A stretch of 64,000 nt of DNA from Achromobacter spanius (GCF_029637605.1 NZ_CP121261.1:3534001-3598000); one strand, 5' to 3'; positions 1 through 9,278 are shown, counted from the stretch's first letter. A program made the numbers and translations. The notes: a model not told the origin generated them from the sequence alone.

Positions 1-177
1 GTCAACACCAGCAAGCACCTGGAGAAGATCCGGCGCGTGCAGCCGGACCTGGTGTTTTCGGTGCAATTGCTGGGCGCGGAGTTGCTGGCGCGCGCCATCA
101 ACGGCGAACCCATGGACGGCCAAGCCATCGCGGACCTGTTCTTCGCCAAGGTCGAGCCGCAGGCGAAACCCGCCTGA
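1..177 (+). CDS. 3' end of a probable potassium-channel / TrkA-N (RCK) protein
   Basis: The window opens inside a reading frame that runs 58 codons to a TGA at 175-177; the start lies outside. The visible residues (VNTSKHLEKIRRVQPDLVFS, followed by LLGAELLARAINGE) resemble the end of an NAD-binding RCK domain in Kch-type ion channels, where 'RxxxPDxV...LGxELLA' recurs. This is family resemblance from memory on a short fragment, so another nucleotide-binding transporter domain is possible. The next gene is convergent, on the minus strand from 221. Confidence 0.4.
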   Translation, partial: VNTSKHLEKIRRVQPDLVFSVQLLGAELLARAINGEPMDGQAIADLFFAKVEPQAKPA

Positions 178-220
178 TCCTGCCGGCGCGCTTTACTGCG
201 AGCCACGCCATGTGCAGCCG

Positions 221-1789
221 CTACGCCGCTTGCGCGCCAGGCGGCGAATGCCGCGCATACCAGGGCACGAAGTCGGCCGACGGCATCGGCCGCGCAAACA
301 AGTACCCCTGAATGAAAGCCACGCCGCGCGTCGTCAGATAATCAAACTGCTCTTGCGTTTCGACCCCTTCGGCCACCACCGCCAGATTCAGGCGATGCGA
401 CAAGGTAATGATGACGTCGAGCACCGGCGCCTCTTCTCCGGACGGCATGATCGCCTGCACGAAGCCCTTGTCGATCTTCAAATAGTCGACGGGAAACTTC
501 TGCAGGTACGACAGCGAGCAATGGCCGGTGCCGAAATCATCAATGGCCACGCGCACGCCCGCCGCGCGCAGCGTATCGATATTGCTGCGGGCCTGGCCGC
601 TGTCCGAGATCAGGCTGCGCTCGGTGATCTCAAGCACAATCAACGGCCGGCGCGCCGCGACCTTGCCCACGAAGGCCTGGATGTCGGGCACCAGCGCAGC
701 GCTGGACAGATGTTCGGGCGCGATGTTCACGCCCACATGAAAGTCGGGCGGCGTCACCCACGACTGCATGTCGCGCTCGATCAAGCGCAGCAGGTGCTGC
801 GTCAAGGGAATGATCATGCCCTCCGCCTCGGCTGCGGCGATGAAAATGTCCGGGCGCACGAAGCCAACGCCAGGGCGGTTCCAACGCATCAGCGCTTCGA
901 CGCCTTCGCACTGCCCCGTCAGTTGTCCATACACGGGCTGATAGTGCACCTGGAATTCGTCGGCAAGCATGGCGCGGCGCAACTGCTCCTTGAACGACAG
1001 CCGGTTCAATTGCAGCCGATAAGCGGCGAAAGCCAAGCCCGCGCCAATCAACAAGGCCGCGGGCAGATAGCCCAGCAAGAGCTGCCGCCAGGCGTCGATC
1101 AGGCTGGCCGTGGGCGCCTTCACATGGATGGTCAGCGCCACGCGCCCGTTGTTGCGCGTGATCTCGTCGTACACGGGTTCAACGCCCGCGTCGGACGCCC
1201 CCCAGGAATCGCTACGGATCGGCGCCCCCTTGCCCACGATCAATTCCAGGCGATAGTCGCCCAAGGTGGCGACGGCGTTAAGCAAGTCCAGCACGTAGCG
1301 TCCATCCACGGCGACGGCGCCGCTGTATCCGGGCGCGCCCGGCTTGCCCAGCAGGATGGCGGGGCGATCCGGCGCCAACGGCGTACCCGCCACGGAAAAC
1401 AGCCAGCGGTCGGGCGTGCCTTCGATGGGCCATTGGCGCAAATCGCCCAGTGCAAAATCCACTTCGCCGACGGCCGACGAACAATAGATGTGCCGCTCGT
1501 TCGACAAGACCAGGGAGCGAAAGTACGGGTTCAGCGTGCCCCAGCGGCGCAGTTGGGGCAGCACATCGGCACAGGGCTGCGGCGTCAGGTCCGCCACCTG
1601 GTCCAGCACGGGCCAGGCCTGCGCCAATATGTTCTCGACCTGCACACGGACAATCTGCGCGGCCGCTTCGGCTTCCATGCGCTGCTGCTTTTTGGCATAG
1701 AACCAGGTCTCTACAGCGCACACCACAACCGGAAGCACCAAGGCGAAGGCCACCGGCAGGTATCTCCAGGAAGGCACACGAACCGTCAT
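221..1789 (-). CDS. Membrane-bound EAL-domain c-di-GMP phosphodiesterase with CSS-motif sensor
   Basis: Predicted inner-membrane enzyme hydrolysing cyclic-di-GMP to pGpG. From the preferred ATG at 1789 it has 522 residues: a first membrane segment around 10-28, a periplasmic CSS-type sensor with a visible Y-C-S-S motif near residue 101, a second membrane segment near 210-230 and a C-terminal EAL domain. The EAL core looks catalytically intact: EALMRW, EITERS, DDFGTGHCSLSYL, KIDKGF and EGVET are all present. No GGDEF domain precedes it. In this family the CSS cysteine is redox-linked and controlled by DsbA/DsbB, which is known biology rather than seen here. An in-frame ATG at 1867 would add 26 residues that do not look like a signal sequence. 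Confidence 0.9.
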   Translation of the reverse strand: MTVRVPSWRYLPVAFALVLPVVVCAVETWFYAKKQQRMEAEAAAQIVRVQVENILAQAWPVLDQVADLTPQPCADVLPQLRRWGTLNPYFRSLVLSNERHIYCSSAVGEVDFALGDLRQWPIEGTPDRWLFSVAGTPLAPDRPAILLGKPGAPGYSGAVAVDGRYVLDLLNAVATLGDYRLELIVGKGAPIRSDSWGASDAGVEPVYDEITRNNGRVALTIHVKAPTASLIDAWRQLLLGYLPAALLIGAGLAFAAYRLQLNRLSFKEQLRRAMLADEFQVHYQPVYGQLTGQCEGVEALMRWNRPGVGFVRPDIFIAAAEAEGMIIPLTQHLLRLIERDMQSWVTPPDFHVGVNIAPEHLSSAALVPDIQAFVGKVAARRPLIVLEITERSLISDSGQARSNIDTLRAAGVRVAIDDFGTGHCSLSYLQKFPVDYLKIDKGFVQAIMPSGEEAPVLDVIITLSHRLNLAVVAEGVETQEQFDYLTTRGVAFIQGYLFARPMPSADFVPWYARHSPPGAQAA

Positions 1790-2094
1790 TCCTGATGTGG
1801 GCAAAACCGCCTCGCTGAAAAGTTCAAACAGCGCCAAAAGGGCGTCGCTGCATGACACACCAAGCATGGCGTAACGTCAAGTTACTTTGGCGCCATCCCC
1901 GCGCGCGCTCGCGGCGCGCGCCACGCTGTGTTTGCGCCAGGTCATACATGGGCAAAGAGACGACGGACGCACGCTGGTATTACGGGCCCGCGCTGGGCTA
2001 TTGTTGACTCACGCCATGCGCATCGCGCCGGCTGCCCCCAACCTGACGGCTTGAGGACTGATTCGTTACCCCTTACCCACTTCGACAAGGACGG
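1790..2094. other. Intergenic gap upstream of the phasin gene
   Basis: About 300 bases between divergent genes. It carries a short inverted repeat GTAAC-GTCAA-GTTAC (about 1871-1885) and a GC-rich palindromic stretch near 1900-1920. An A+G-rich stretch just before 2095 is a plausible ribosome site. No further gene is apparent. Confidence 0.4.
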
Positions 2095-2565
2095 ATGATG
2101 AAGAAACCTACTGCCTCCAATCCCCAAGGAATCGCCGACGCCAACGCCGCCTACTGCCAACGGCTGGCGCAGCTTGCGCAAGACAGCCAACAACGCTGGC
2201 TGGAACTTGGCCGGCGCCTGGCCGACGAGAACGCCACCAAATACCTTTCCGCGCTGGCTCCGCTGCAGCAGCCCGGCGGCTGGCAAAACATCGCGCCCGC
2301 GTGGGGCGAAATCACCCGCAAGCAATGGCAAAGCCAGCTGGAAGCCAGCCAGGCCATCACGCACACGGCGCTGCAAGAACAAGCGGCGCTGGCAGCCGGG
2401 CTGGGCGAGGCCATGAGCGGCTGGTTCAAGACTGTCACCGGCGGCGGTATGACGCTGGCCTCGTCGCCGATGACGCAAATGTGGTCGACCATGTCCGACC
2501 AGATGGCCGCCGCGTGCTCGGCCATGCGCGACGCCAGCCAAGCAGGAGCGCACCATGACGGCTAA
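2095..2565 (+). CDS. Phasin family protein (PHA granule-associated)
   Basis: A 156-residue protein, mostly amphipathic helix rich in Gln, Ala and Leu and without cysteine-rich or membrane segments, as in PhaP-type phasins that coat polyhydroxyalkanoate granules. The segment WQSQLEASQAITHTALQEQ and the later Met/Ala-rich helix fit the phasin pattern. Its last 11 bases overlap the start of the acetoacetyl-CoA reductase gene, so the two are almost certainly co-translated, and this context is the best support. Two adjacent ATG codons at 2095 and 2098 are both possible starts; AAGGACGG lies just upstream. Without the neighbour the call would be weak. Confidence 0.75.
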   Translation: MMKKPTASNPQGIADANAAYCQRLAQLAQDSQQRWLELGRRLADENATKYLSALAPLQQPGGWQNIAPAWGEITRKQWQSQLEASQAITHTALQEQAALAAGLGEAMSGWFKTVTGGGMTLASSPMTQMWSTMSDQMAAACSAMRDASQAGAHHDG

Positions 2566-3301
2566 ACGCACGGCACTGGTGACAGGCGGCGCGGGCGGCC
2601 TGGGCCGGGCCATCGCGCAAGCCCTGCACGACGCCGGCCACGACGTCATCGCCACGTATCACACCAGCGAAAGCGCCGCGCACGCCTGGGCGGAAGAGGA
2701 AGCGTCGCACGGCCGACGCTTCGCGCTATACCAGGTAGACGTCGGCGACCATGCCTCATGCCAGGCGTTGATGCAGCGGCTGGAACAGGACGAACGCACC
2801 ATCGACATCCTGGTCAACAACGCGGGCATCACCCGCGACGCCCGGCTAGCCAAGATGAGCCTGGAAAATTGGACCGAGGTCATGCACAGCAACCTGGATT
2901 CCCTGTTCCACATGACGCAGCCACTATGCGGCGGCATGGCGGCGCGCGGATGGGGCCGCATCGTGAACATTTCGTCGGTGAACGGCAGCAAGGGCGCGTT
3001 CGGCCAGACCAACTACGCCGCGTCGAAGGCCGGCATTCATGGCTTCACAAAAGCTCTGGCGCTGGAACTGGCCAGCAAGGGCGTCACCGTCAACACCGTG
3101 TCGCCGGGTTACCTGGACACGCGCATGGTGCAGGCCGTGCCCGAAGACGTCTTGAAAGAAAAGATACTGCCGCAGATCCCGGTCGGGCGGCTTGGCCAAC
3201 CCGAAGAGGTCGCCGCGCTGGTGGCGTTCATTTGCAGCGACGCCGCGGGCTTCATGACCGGCAGCAATGTCGCCATGAACGGCGGCCAGCATATGTATTG
3301 A
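2555..3301 (+). CDS. phaB: NADPH-dependent acetoacetyl-CoA reductase (SDR family)
   Basis: 248 residues, the normal PhaB length. It reduces acetoacetyl-CoA to (R)-3-hydroxybutyryl-CoA, the monomer step of PHB synthesis, in the cytoplasm. The SDR signature is complete: N-terminal TGGAGGLGRA nucleotide loop, NNAG (in LVNNAGITRD), catalytic Ser in NISSVNGSKG and YAASK with the catalytic Tyr and Lys. The C-terminus NGGQHMY is characteristic of PhaB and not of FabG. It overlaps the phasin gene by 11 bases. No PHA synthase or thiolase gene lies in the window. Confidence 0.92.
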   Translation: MTAKRTALVTGGAGGLGRAIAQALHDAGHDVIATYHTSESAAHAWAEEEASHGRRFALYQVDVGDHASCQALMQRLEQDERTIDILVNNAGITRDARLAKMSLENWTEVMHSNLDSLFHMTQPLCGGMAARGWGRIVNISSVNGSKGAFGQTNYAASKAGIHGFTKALALELASKGVTVNTVSPGYLDTRMVQAVPEDVLKEKILPQIPVGRLGQPEEVAALVAFICSDAAGFMTGSNVAMNGGQHMY

Positions 3302-3394
3302 GCGTCTGGTCCACCCTGCAGAAGCGCCCGCCCACGGCTTCCGTCGGCGGGCGCGCGGCGTAGACGCCTTGCTGCTTAGGTCCTGATAGACCTG

Positions 3395-3417
3395 AAGGCC
3401 CGCCCCGCGCGGGCCTT
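3395..3417. terminator. GC-rich hairpin between convergent genes
   Basis: Perfect 9-bp stem AAGGCCCGC / GCGGGCCTT around a 5-base loop, placed between the convergent ends of phaB (3301) and the GntR gene (3433). A smaller hairpin AGGTC/GACCT lies just before it. There is no clear T-tract, so it may act as a bidirectional but weak terminator. Confidence 0.5.
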
Positions 3418-3432
3418 CCGCCGTTCAGCCGT

Positions 3433-4107
3433 TCAGCCGTCCTGGCGCATGCGGTGCATGGCCACCAGGTTCTTCTTGGTTTCAATGATGTGCGCTTCGA
3501 CCAGGCTTGCCGCCAACGCGCCGTCCTGCTGCCGACAGGCTTCCAGGATGCGGTAGTGGTCCGTCTGCGGGCCTTCCTTGCCGGTGGCCTGCGACATCAT
3601 CTCGTGCGTGTAGCGGTCGGTATTCAAGCCGTATTCCTCGATCAGCCGACGCAGCCGCGTGTTGTTCGCGGGCGCGCACAAGGCCAGATGGAAGCGGCGA
3701 TTCAGCTCGGCCCATTCCGACACGGAATCGGCCTCGTCATAGGCCTTGAGGATGGCTTCCAGGTTGTCCAGGTCGGCCCGCGCCATGTTGGGCACGGCGG
3801 CACGCACGGCATAGCCTTCCAGCGCGATGCGAATGTCGAGCAGTTCGCAGATCTGGTCCACGTCCATGCGGATGACGACGGCGCCGCGGTTCAGGTGATA
3901 GGCCACCAGGCCTTCGGTTTCCAGCTGGCGCAGCGCTTCGCGCACGGGAATGCGGCTGGCCTGGAAACGGGTGGCCAGGGCGTCCTGCTTGAGCGGAGTG
4001 CCCGCTGGCAAGGCACCCGTCAGGATTTCGTAACGCAACTGGTCGCGGATGCGGTGCGGCAAGGCCTGGGCTTTACTGGACGTGCCCTTCGTTTTGGTCA
4101 TGCTCAT
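3433..4107 (-). CDS. GntR-family transcriptional regulator, FCD subfamily
   Basis: A 224-residue regulator with an N-terminal winged helix-turn-helix (roughly residues 15-80; the segments IRDQLRYEILTGALPAGTPL and RIPVREALRQLETEGLV are diagnostic) and a C-terminal all-helical FCD ligand-binding domain with the expected D...R and H residues (LLDIRIALEGYA, LNRRFHLALC). FCD regulators usually bind carboxylic acids, often with a metal. The adjacent divergent genes are the cyd operon, which is not a classical GntR target, so the regulated gene is unclear. Confidence 0.88.
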   Translation of the reverse strand: MSMTKTKGTSSKAQALPHRIRDQLRYEILTGALPAGTPLKQDALATRFQASRIPVREALRQLETEGLVAYHLNRGAVVIRMDVDQICELLDIRIALEGYAVRAAVPNMARADLDNLEAILKAYDEADSVSEWAELNRRFHLALCAPANNTRLRRLIEEYGLNTDRYTHEMMSQATGKEGPQTDHYRILEACRQQDGALAASLVEAHIIETKKNLVAMHRMRQDG

Positions 4108-4459
4108 AACTATCGGGTATCTCTGGGCGAAGGACGGCGGCCTGCGGCAAGCGTCGATGAAGGTTGTTCCAACAGCGGGCTCCCATCGTAGCCGAATGGA
4201 CCGCCGGCTGGAACCGTGGCCCAGCCTGGGCCAAAAGCCGCCGCCTGCCCCGCCCTGGCTGGCCTGATCTGCTTATTCAGGGCCATGCACGCCACTTGCA
4301 GCTAAGCGAAGCACAGCGCCCGCGCCTGCACCCTGCCTGGTTTTGGACGCACTTCCGGCCCAACTGATCCGCTTTTTTATCTGGATTCTGAATCTGTACT
4401 ACATCGCGCCCCGGATCTACCGTTCGAAGCGTAGGACACCGCTTATCAGGAAGACCGCT
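4108..4459. other. Intergenic region between GntR gene and cydA
   Basis: About 350 bases with no convincing gene. It must carry the divergent promoters. A T-rich patch (cttttttatctgg, about 4372-4384) is the least G+C-rich part. I looked for an FNR/ANR-type TTGAT-N4-ATCAA site and did not find a good match. Confidence 0.4.
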
Positions 4460-5896
4460 ATGCATGGCGACGCGCTATTGCTTGCCCGAATACAGTTCGG
4501 GTTCACCATTTCATTTCACATCGTATTTCCCGCCATCACGATAGGCCTGGCCAGTTACCTGGCCGTGCTGGAAGGCTTCTGGCTGCGCACGGGCAAGCCC
4601 GTCTATCGCGACCTTTACCACTTCTGGACCAAGATCTTCGCCGTCAACTTCGGCATGGGCGTGGTGTCCGGCCTGGTGATGGCGTACCAGTTCGGCACCA
4701 ACTGGAGCTTTTTCTCGGACTTCGCCGGCAGCGTCACGGGGCCGCTACTGGCCTACGAAGTGCTGACCGCCTTCTTCCTGGAAGCCGGCTTCCTGGGCGT
4801 GATGCTGTTCGGCTGGACACGCGTAGGCCCGGGCCTGCACTTTTTCTCGACCATCATGGTGGCGCTGGGCACGCTGGTGTCGGCCACGTGGATCCTGGCG
4901 TCCAACAGCTGGATGCAGACGCCCGCCGGCTACGAAATCCTGGATGGCCGCGTCGTACCCACCGACTGGCTCGCCGTGATCTTCAACCCGTCGTTCCCGT
5001 ACCGCCTGGCGCACATGGGCATCGCCGCGTTCCTGGCGACCGCGCTGATGGTGGGCGCGTCCGGCGCGTGGCACCTGCTGCGCGGTGACCGCAGCCCCGC
5101 CGTGAAGAAGATGTTTGCCATGGCGATGGGCATGCTCTTGCTGGTGGCGCCGCTGCAAGCCGTGGTGGGCGACTTTCACGGCCTGAACACGCTGAAGCAC
5201 CAGCCCGCCAAGATCGCCGCCATTGAAGGCCATTGGGAAAGCGAACCCGGCGCCGGCGTGCCCCTGACGCTCTTCGGCATTCCCGACATGGAGCGCGAAG
5301 AAACGCGCTTTGCGCTGAACGTCCCGCGCCTGGGCAGCCTGATCCTGACGCATAGCTGGGACGGCCAGTTTCCCGGGCTGAAGTCGTATCCGCCCGAAGA
5401 CCGGCCCAACGCCACCGTGGTGTTCTGGTCGTTTCGCATCATGGCCGGACTGGGCATGCTAATGATTCTGCTGGCCGGCTGGGCGCTGTGGACGCGCTGG
5501 CGCGGACGGCTGTATGAGTCGCGCGCGCTGCAACGCTTTGCGCTGTGGATGGGGCCATCAGGCATCGTCGCGATGCTGGCCGGCTGGTACGTGACCGAAA
5601 TCGGCCGCCAGCCGTGGATCGTCTACGGCGTGATGCGCACGGCCGACGCGGCCACGCCGCATGGCGTCGGCGAACTGACGCTGACGCTGGCCTTGTTCGT
5701 GGTCGTGTACCTGCTGGTGTTTGGCGCCGGCGTGTCGTACATGCTGCGCCTGATCCGCATGGGCCCAAGCCCCGCGCCCGGCCACGCGCCGCTCTCGGGC
5801 GGCCCGGGTGAACCGCGCCAACCCTCGCGCCCACTGTCCGCCGCGTCCACGCTGGCGGGCATCGAAGCCGCGCCTCGCAAGCCTTCCGGAGTCTGA
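4460..5896 (+). CDS. cydA: Cytochrome bd-type ubiquinol oxidase subunit I (cyanide-insensitive oxidase type)
   Basis: 478 residues from the ATG at 4460, which is preceded by CAGGAAG and gives the canonical N-terminus MHGDALLLARIQFGFTISFH. The subunit carries the haems of the terminal quinol oxidase in the inner membrane. Visible hallmarks: His in the first helix (FHIVFP), a second His in the MGIAAFLAT helix region, the conserved GRQPWIVYGVMRT segment and about nine hydrophobic helices. The periplasmic Q-loop is short, as in CioA-type enzymes. An upstream in-frame ATG at 4343 would add 39 residues unlike the family. cydB follows after four bases. Confidence 0.95.
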   Translation: MHGDALLLARIQFGFTISFHIVFPAITIGLASYLAVLEGFWLRTGKPVYRDLYHFWTKIFAVNFGMGVVSGLVMAYQFGTNWSFFSDFAGSVTGPLLAYEVLTAFFLEAGFLGVMLFGWTRVGPGLHFFSTIMVALGTLVSATWILASNSWMQTPAGYEILDGRVVPTDWLAVIFNPSFPYRLAHMGIAAFLATALMVGASGAWHLLRGDRSPAVKKMFAMAMGMLLLVAPLQAVVGDFHGLNTLKHQPAKIAAIEGHWESEPGAGVPLTLFGIPDMEREETRFALNVPRLGSLILTHSWDGQFPGLKSYPPEDRPNATVVFWSFRIMAGLGMLMILLAGWALWTRWRGRLYESRALQRFALWMGPSGIVAMLAGWYVTEIGRQPWIVYGVMRTADAATPHGVGELTLTLALFVVVYLLVFGAGVSYMLRLIRMGPSPAPGHAPLSGGPGEPRQPSRPLSAASTLAGIEAAPRKPSGV

Positions 5897-5900
5897 CGCC

Positions 5901-6908
5901 ATGGGTATCGACCTTGCATTGATATGGGCCGTCATCATCCTGTTTGGCGTGATGATGTACGTGGTCATGGATGGCTTTGACCTGGGCATCGGCATCCTGT
6001 TTCCGCTGATCCGCGACCGCGAAGAACGCGACGTCATGGTCAACACCGTGGCGCCTGTCTGGGACGGCAACGAAACCTGGCTGGTGCTGGGCGGCGCGGG
6101 CCTGATGGCGGCGTTTCCGCTGGCGTATTCCGTGATACTCAGTGCGCTGCACCTGCCGCTGGTGTTCATGCTGCTGGGCCTGGTGTTTCGGGGCGTGGCG
6201 TTCGAATTCCGCTTCAAGGCCGACGAACACCATCGCCCTTACTGGGACCTTGCCTTCGTGTTCGGCTCGGTCACGGCCACGTTCTTCCAGGGCGTGACGC
6301 TGGGCGCCTACATCGAAGGCATCGCCGTGGTGGGGCGTGCTTACCAAGGCGGCGCATGGGACTGGATCAGCCCGTTCTCGCTGTTCACCGGCCTGGGCCT
6401 GGTGGCGGGCTACGCCTTGCTGGGCTGCACCTGGCTCATCATGAAGACCGAAGGCCGGCTGCACCGCCACATGTGCGCTATCGCGCGGCCGCTGACATAC
6501 ACACTGCTTGCCGTGATCGTGGTGCTAAGCGTGTGGACGCCCTTGGCGCAACCGCAGATTGCGCAGCGCTGGTTCAGCCTGCCCAATATGTTCTGGTTTC
6601 TGCCCGTGCCGGTGCTGGTGGCCGCCGCCGGTTTCGACCTGATCCGGCGTGTGCGCGGCACGCCCGCCGCCGGCCCCTTCCTGCTGTCGCTGGCGCTGGT
6701 GTTCCTGGCCTACACCGGCCTGGGCATCAGCATCTGGCCCGCCATCATTCCGCCTGACATCTCGATCTGGACGGCGTCCGCGCCCCCGCAAAGCCAGGGC
6801 TTCGCCTTGGTCGGCGCGCTGCTGATCATTCCGATTATCCTGGTCTATACCGCCTGGTCGTACTACGTATTTCGCGGCAAGGTCCGCACCGGCGAGGAAT
6901 TCCATTAA
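5901..6908 (+). CDS. cydB: Cytochrome bd-type ubiquinol oxidase subunit II
   Basis: 335 residues and about eight to nine membrane helices, pairing with CydA. The N-terminus MGIDLALIWAVIILFGVMMY and the segment VVMDGFDLGIG, then PVWDGNETWLVLGG, are strong CydB signatures. The ATG at 5901 is four bases after the cydA stop. An in-frame ATG at 5808 lies inside cydA and would add non-membrane residues, so I reject it. The stop codon shares one base with the start of the next small gene, indicating translational coupling. Confidence 0.95.
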   Translation: MGIDLALIWAVIILFGVMMYVVMDGFDLGIGILFPLIRDREERDVMVNTVAPVWDGNETWLVLGGAGLMAAFPLAYSVILSALHLPLVFMLLGLVFRGVAFEFRFKADEHHRPYWDLAFVFGSVTATFFQGVTLGAYIEGIAVVGRAYQGGAWDWISPFSLFTGLGLVAGYALLGCTWLIMKTEGRLHRHMCAIARPLTYTLLAVIVVLSVWTPLAQPQIAQRWFSLPNMFWFLPVPVLVAAAGFDLIRRVRGTPAAGPFLLSLALVFLAYTGLGISIWPAIIPPDISIWTASAPPQSQGFALVGALLIIPIILVYTAWSYYVFRGKVRTGEEFH

Positions 6909-7072
6909 TGCCTGCCTTGATGACACCCCCGGGCGCCACCCGCCCGACACCGGCTTCGTGGCGCAGCCGCCTGCTTTGGCTGCTGCTGATCTGGGCCGCC
7001 AGTGTCGCGGCGCTGGGCGTCGCGGCCTACGCGCTGCGGCTGCTGATGCGTGCCGTCGGCATGTCAACATGA
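6908..7072 (+). CDS. Small DUF2474-like single-helix protein of the bd oxidase operon
   Basis: A 54-residue protein whose ATG overlaps the cydB stop (TAATG). It has a Pro/Thr-rich N-terminus, then SWRSRLLWLLLIWAASVAAL, a single hydrophobic helix, and a short basic tail. Small one-helix proteins (CydX or DUF2474 type) regularly follow cydB and stabilise or mature the oxidase. The WLLLIW...S..AL pattern matches DUF2474 from CIO operons better than CydX. Position and topology carry the assignment. Confidence 0.75.
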   Translation: MPALMTPPGATRPTPASWRSRLLWLLLIWAASVAALGVAAYALRLLMRAVGMST

Positions 7073-7123
7073 GTCCGCGCGCCCACGCCTGCCCCACCCT
7101 TTTCCCTTTGAATCGGAACCGCC

Positions 7124-8536
7124 ATGAAGCGCTATGAAAGGCTGACGGAAGACATCACCGCCTCAATCCGTTCGGGCTTGCTGCAAGTGGGTGACCGCCT
7201 GCCCTCGGTGCGGCAGACGAGCGCCAGCCGGGGCGTCAGCCCGTCCACGGTGTTCAAGGCCTATTACCTGCTGGAAGCGCGCGGCCTGATCCGCGCGCGC
7301 GACCGGTCCGGCTACTACGTGCTGCGTGCGCCGCAGGCCGCCCTGCCCGAGCTGGACGGCTTGTCCAGCGCCCCCGCCGGCCGTCACCCGGTGGACGTCA
7401 GCGACAACGTGCTGCAAGTGCTGAACGCCACGCTGCGCCGCGACATGACGCCTTTTGGATCCGCTTTTCCCAGCCCCTCGCTGCTGCCCTACGCGCGGCT
7501 GGGCAAATTCATGGCGTCGGCTGCACAGCGGCTGGACCCCTGGGGGTCCATCGACGACCTCAGCCCGGGCGACGCGGCGCTGCGCCGCGCCATCGCGTTG
7601 CGCTATCTGGCCGATGGCCTGACGGTGCCGGTGGACGACATCATCATCACCAACGGCGCGCTGGACGCGCTGAACCTGAGCCTGGCGGCGGTGACCCAGC
7701 CCGGCGATGCGGTCATCGTGGAATCCCCCACGTTCTACGCCGCCCTGCAATCGCTGGAACGCAACCAGCTCCACGCCATCGAAGTGGCCACGCATCCGCG
7801 CGAAGGCATCGACCTGCAAGCGCTGGAAGACGCCATCGTGCAGCACCGGCCGCGCGCCTGCTGGTTGATGACCACGTTCCAGAATCCGCTGGGCAGCCTG
7901 ATGCCCGACAGAAAAAAGGAAGCGCTGGTCCGACTGCTGACCCGACATGACATTGCGCTGATTGAAGACGACGTCTACGGCGAACTGTATTTTGGCGAAC
8001 ACCGGCCGCGCCCGGCCAAGGCCTTCGACAAGGAAGGCATCGTGATGCACTGCTCGTCGTTTTCGAAGACGCTGGCGCCGGGTTACCGCGTGGGCTGGGT
8101 GGCAGGCGGACGCTATGCGCGGCAGATCATGCGCAACAAGCTCACCACCAGCCTGGCGACCGCCGCGCCCACGCAGGCCGCCATTGCCGCCTATCTGGAA
8201 AAAGGCGGCTACGACCGCCACCTGCGCCAGTTCCGCCAGGCACTGGCCGTGCAGCAAGGCGAACTGCTGCAAGCCGTGGCGCGCTATTTCCCAAAGGGTA
8301 CGCGCGCCACGCGGCCCGCGGGCGGGTACTTTGTGTGGGTGGAATTGCCTGCGCACATCGACACGCTGAAGGTCCACCGCGCGGCGCTGGATCACGGCAT
8401 CAGCATCGCGCCGGGGCCGCTGTTTTCGTCGTCGGGCGCCTTTCGGAATTTCCTGCGCTTGAACCATGGGCACCCGTGGAACGCCGACATGGAACAGGGG
8501 ATGGCGACGCTGGGCAAGCTGCTGGGGGGTGGTTAG
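7124..8536 (+). CDS. MocR-type regulator: GntR wHTH fused to class I aminotransferase-like domain
   Basis: 470 residues. The N-terminal 70 form a GntR winged helix (ITASIRSGLLQVGDRLPSVR, then GVSPSTVFKAYYLLEARGL); the remainder is a fold type I PLP domain with the Schiff-base Lys in SSFSKTLAPGYRVGW, NPLGSLMP and the phosphate-binding Arg. MocR proteins normally act as PLP-dependent transcription factors, often for vitamin B6 or amino-acid genes, and usually regulate a divergent neighbour. Here the nearest gene lies upstream on the same strand (cyd operon), 51 bases away, so the target cannot be inferred. Confidence 0.9.
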   Translation: MKRYERLTEDITASIRSGLLQVGDRLPSVRQTSASRGVSPSTVFKAYYLLEARGLIRARDRSGYYVLRAPQAALPELDGLSSAPAGRHPVDVSDNVLQVLNATLRRDMTPFGSAFPSPSLLPYARLGKFMASAAQRLDPWGSIDDLSPGDAALRRAIALRYLADGLTVPVDDIIITNGALDALNLSLAAVTQPGDAVIVESPTFYAALQSLERNQLHAIEVATHPREGIDLQALEDAIVQHRPRACWLMTTFQNPLGSLMPDRKKEALVRLLTRHDIALIEDDVYGELYFGEHRPRPAKAFDKEGIVMHCSSFSKTLAPGYRVGWVAGGRYARQIMRNKLTTSLATAAPTQAAIAAYLEKGGYDRHLRQFRQALAVQQGELLQAVARYFPKGTRATRPAGGYFVWVELPAHIDTLKVHRAALDHGISIAPGPLFSSSGAFRNFLRLNHGHPWNADMEQGMATLGKLLGGG

Positions 8537-8582
8537 GGTCAGCGGTTTGTGATCAGCGGGTTCGTGGTGAGCGGGGTTGTCC

Positions 8583-9236
8583 TTAGCGACCCGTAGGCGC
8601 GGCCGCCGCGCGTGCCGCCTCGACCTCGCTCAGCAAGGATGCCGCGTCCGGTCTCAGGGGCAGGGCCAGCTTGCCCTGGCGGTCGATGGCGCCCCATTGG
8701 CCGCCCGTCATGTAGCTGTGCTCACCGTCCGGTGTACGGGCCGTGCGGCAGCCTTCGCACACCACGGCCAGCCCGCCGCTGTAGCGGTCGACCCATTCGT
8801 AAGGGGTGGCCAGCACGCGGTTGAGCCGCGTGTCGTAATAGGCCATGCCGCCCGACCACGGCCCGCGCGTCAGGCCGTCTTCGAAGTCATCCGCGAAATT
8901 GTCGAAGGTGACGACGGCTACCGATTTTCCATCGGGCCGTACCCAGCGCCACGATCCTTGCGTGAATACCGGCGACAAGCCATCCTCGTTGAAGTCCATG
9001 CGCCCAAGCACATCGGCCGCGAACACGACCGTGTCGCCCTCCATCCACGCACAATGATCGGCGGGTTCCAGCATGCCGCCGTCCTGCTTGGCGGCGTACA
9101 GGCATTGCTGGTCATGAGAGGAAGATGAACGCGTGGAGGCGGCATCCGTGGACGCGGTGTTCGCGGGAACAGGAGTCGCGGCAAGAGCTGCTGCCGGCAG
9201 GGCCGCCAGCAGCGTAAACAACAAGGTTTTCAGCAT
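8583..9236 (-). CDS. Secreted WG-repeat-like protein of unknown function
   Basis: 217 residues from the ATG at 9236. A clean signal peptide (MLKTLLFTLLAALPAAALA) is followed by a Thr/Ala/Ser-rich linker and then repeats resembling WG (beta-hairpin) units: SWRWVRPDGKSVAVVTFDNF, then GLAVVCEGCR, and the C-terminal QWGAIDRQGKLALPL. Cysteines near residues 60, 80 and 145 suggest periplasmic disulphides. It stands alone between the MocR gene and a Bug gene. No function can be assigned. An alternative ATG 11 codons upstream would spoil the signal peptide. Confidence 0.7.
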   Translation of the reverse strand: MLKTLLFTLLAALPAAALAATPVPANTASTDAASTRSSSSHDQQCLYAAKQDGGMLEPADHCAWMEGDTVVFAADVLGRMDFNEDGLSPVFTQGSWRWVRPDGKSVAVVTFDNFADDFEDGLTRGPWSGGMAYYDTRLNRVLATPYEWVDRYSGGLAVVCEGCRTARTPDGEHSYMTGGQWGAIDRQGKLALPLRPDAASLLSEVEAARAAAAPTGR

Positions 9237-9278
9237 GCCGGAAATCCTAGCATGCGCCCCGCCGGCCACCGCCCCGCT

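Noticed and set aside
212..1795. Long plus-strand open frame (over 500 codons) opposite the EAL gene
   Set aside because: It is an antisense shadow in high-G+C coding DNA. The minus-strand frame has a complete EAL domain, whereas this one has no recognisable domain and an Arg/His/Gln-rich composition typical of reversed coding sequence.
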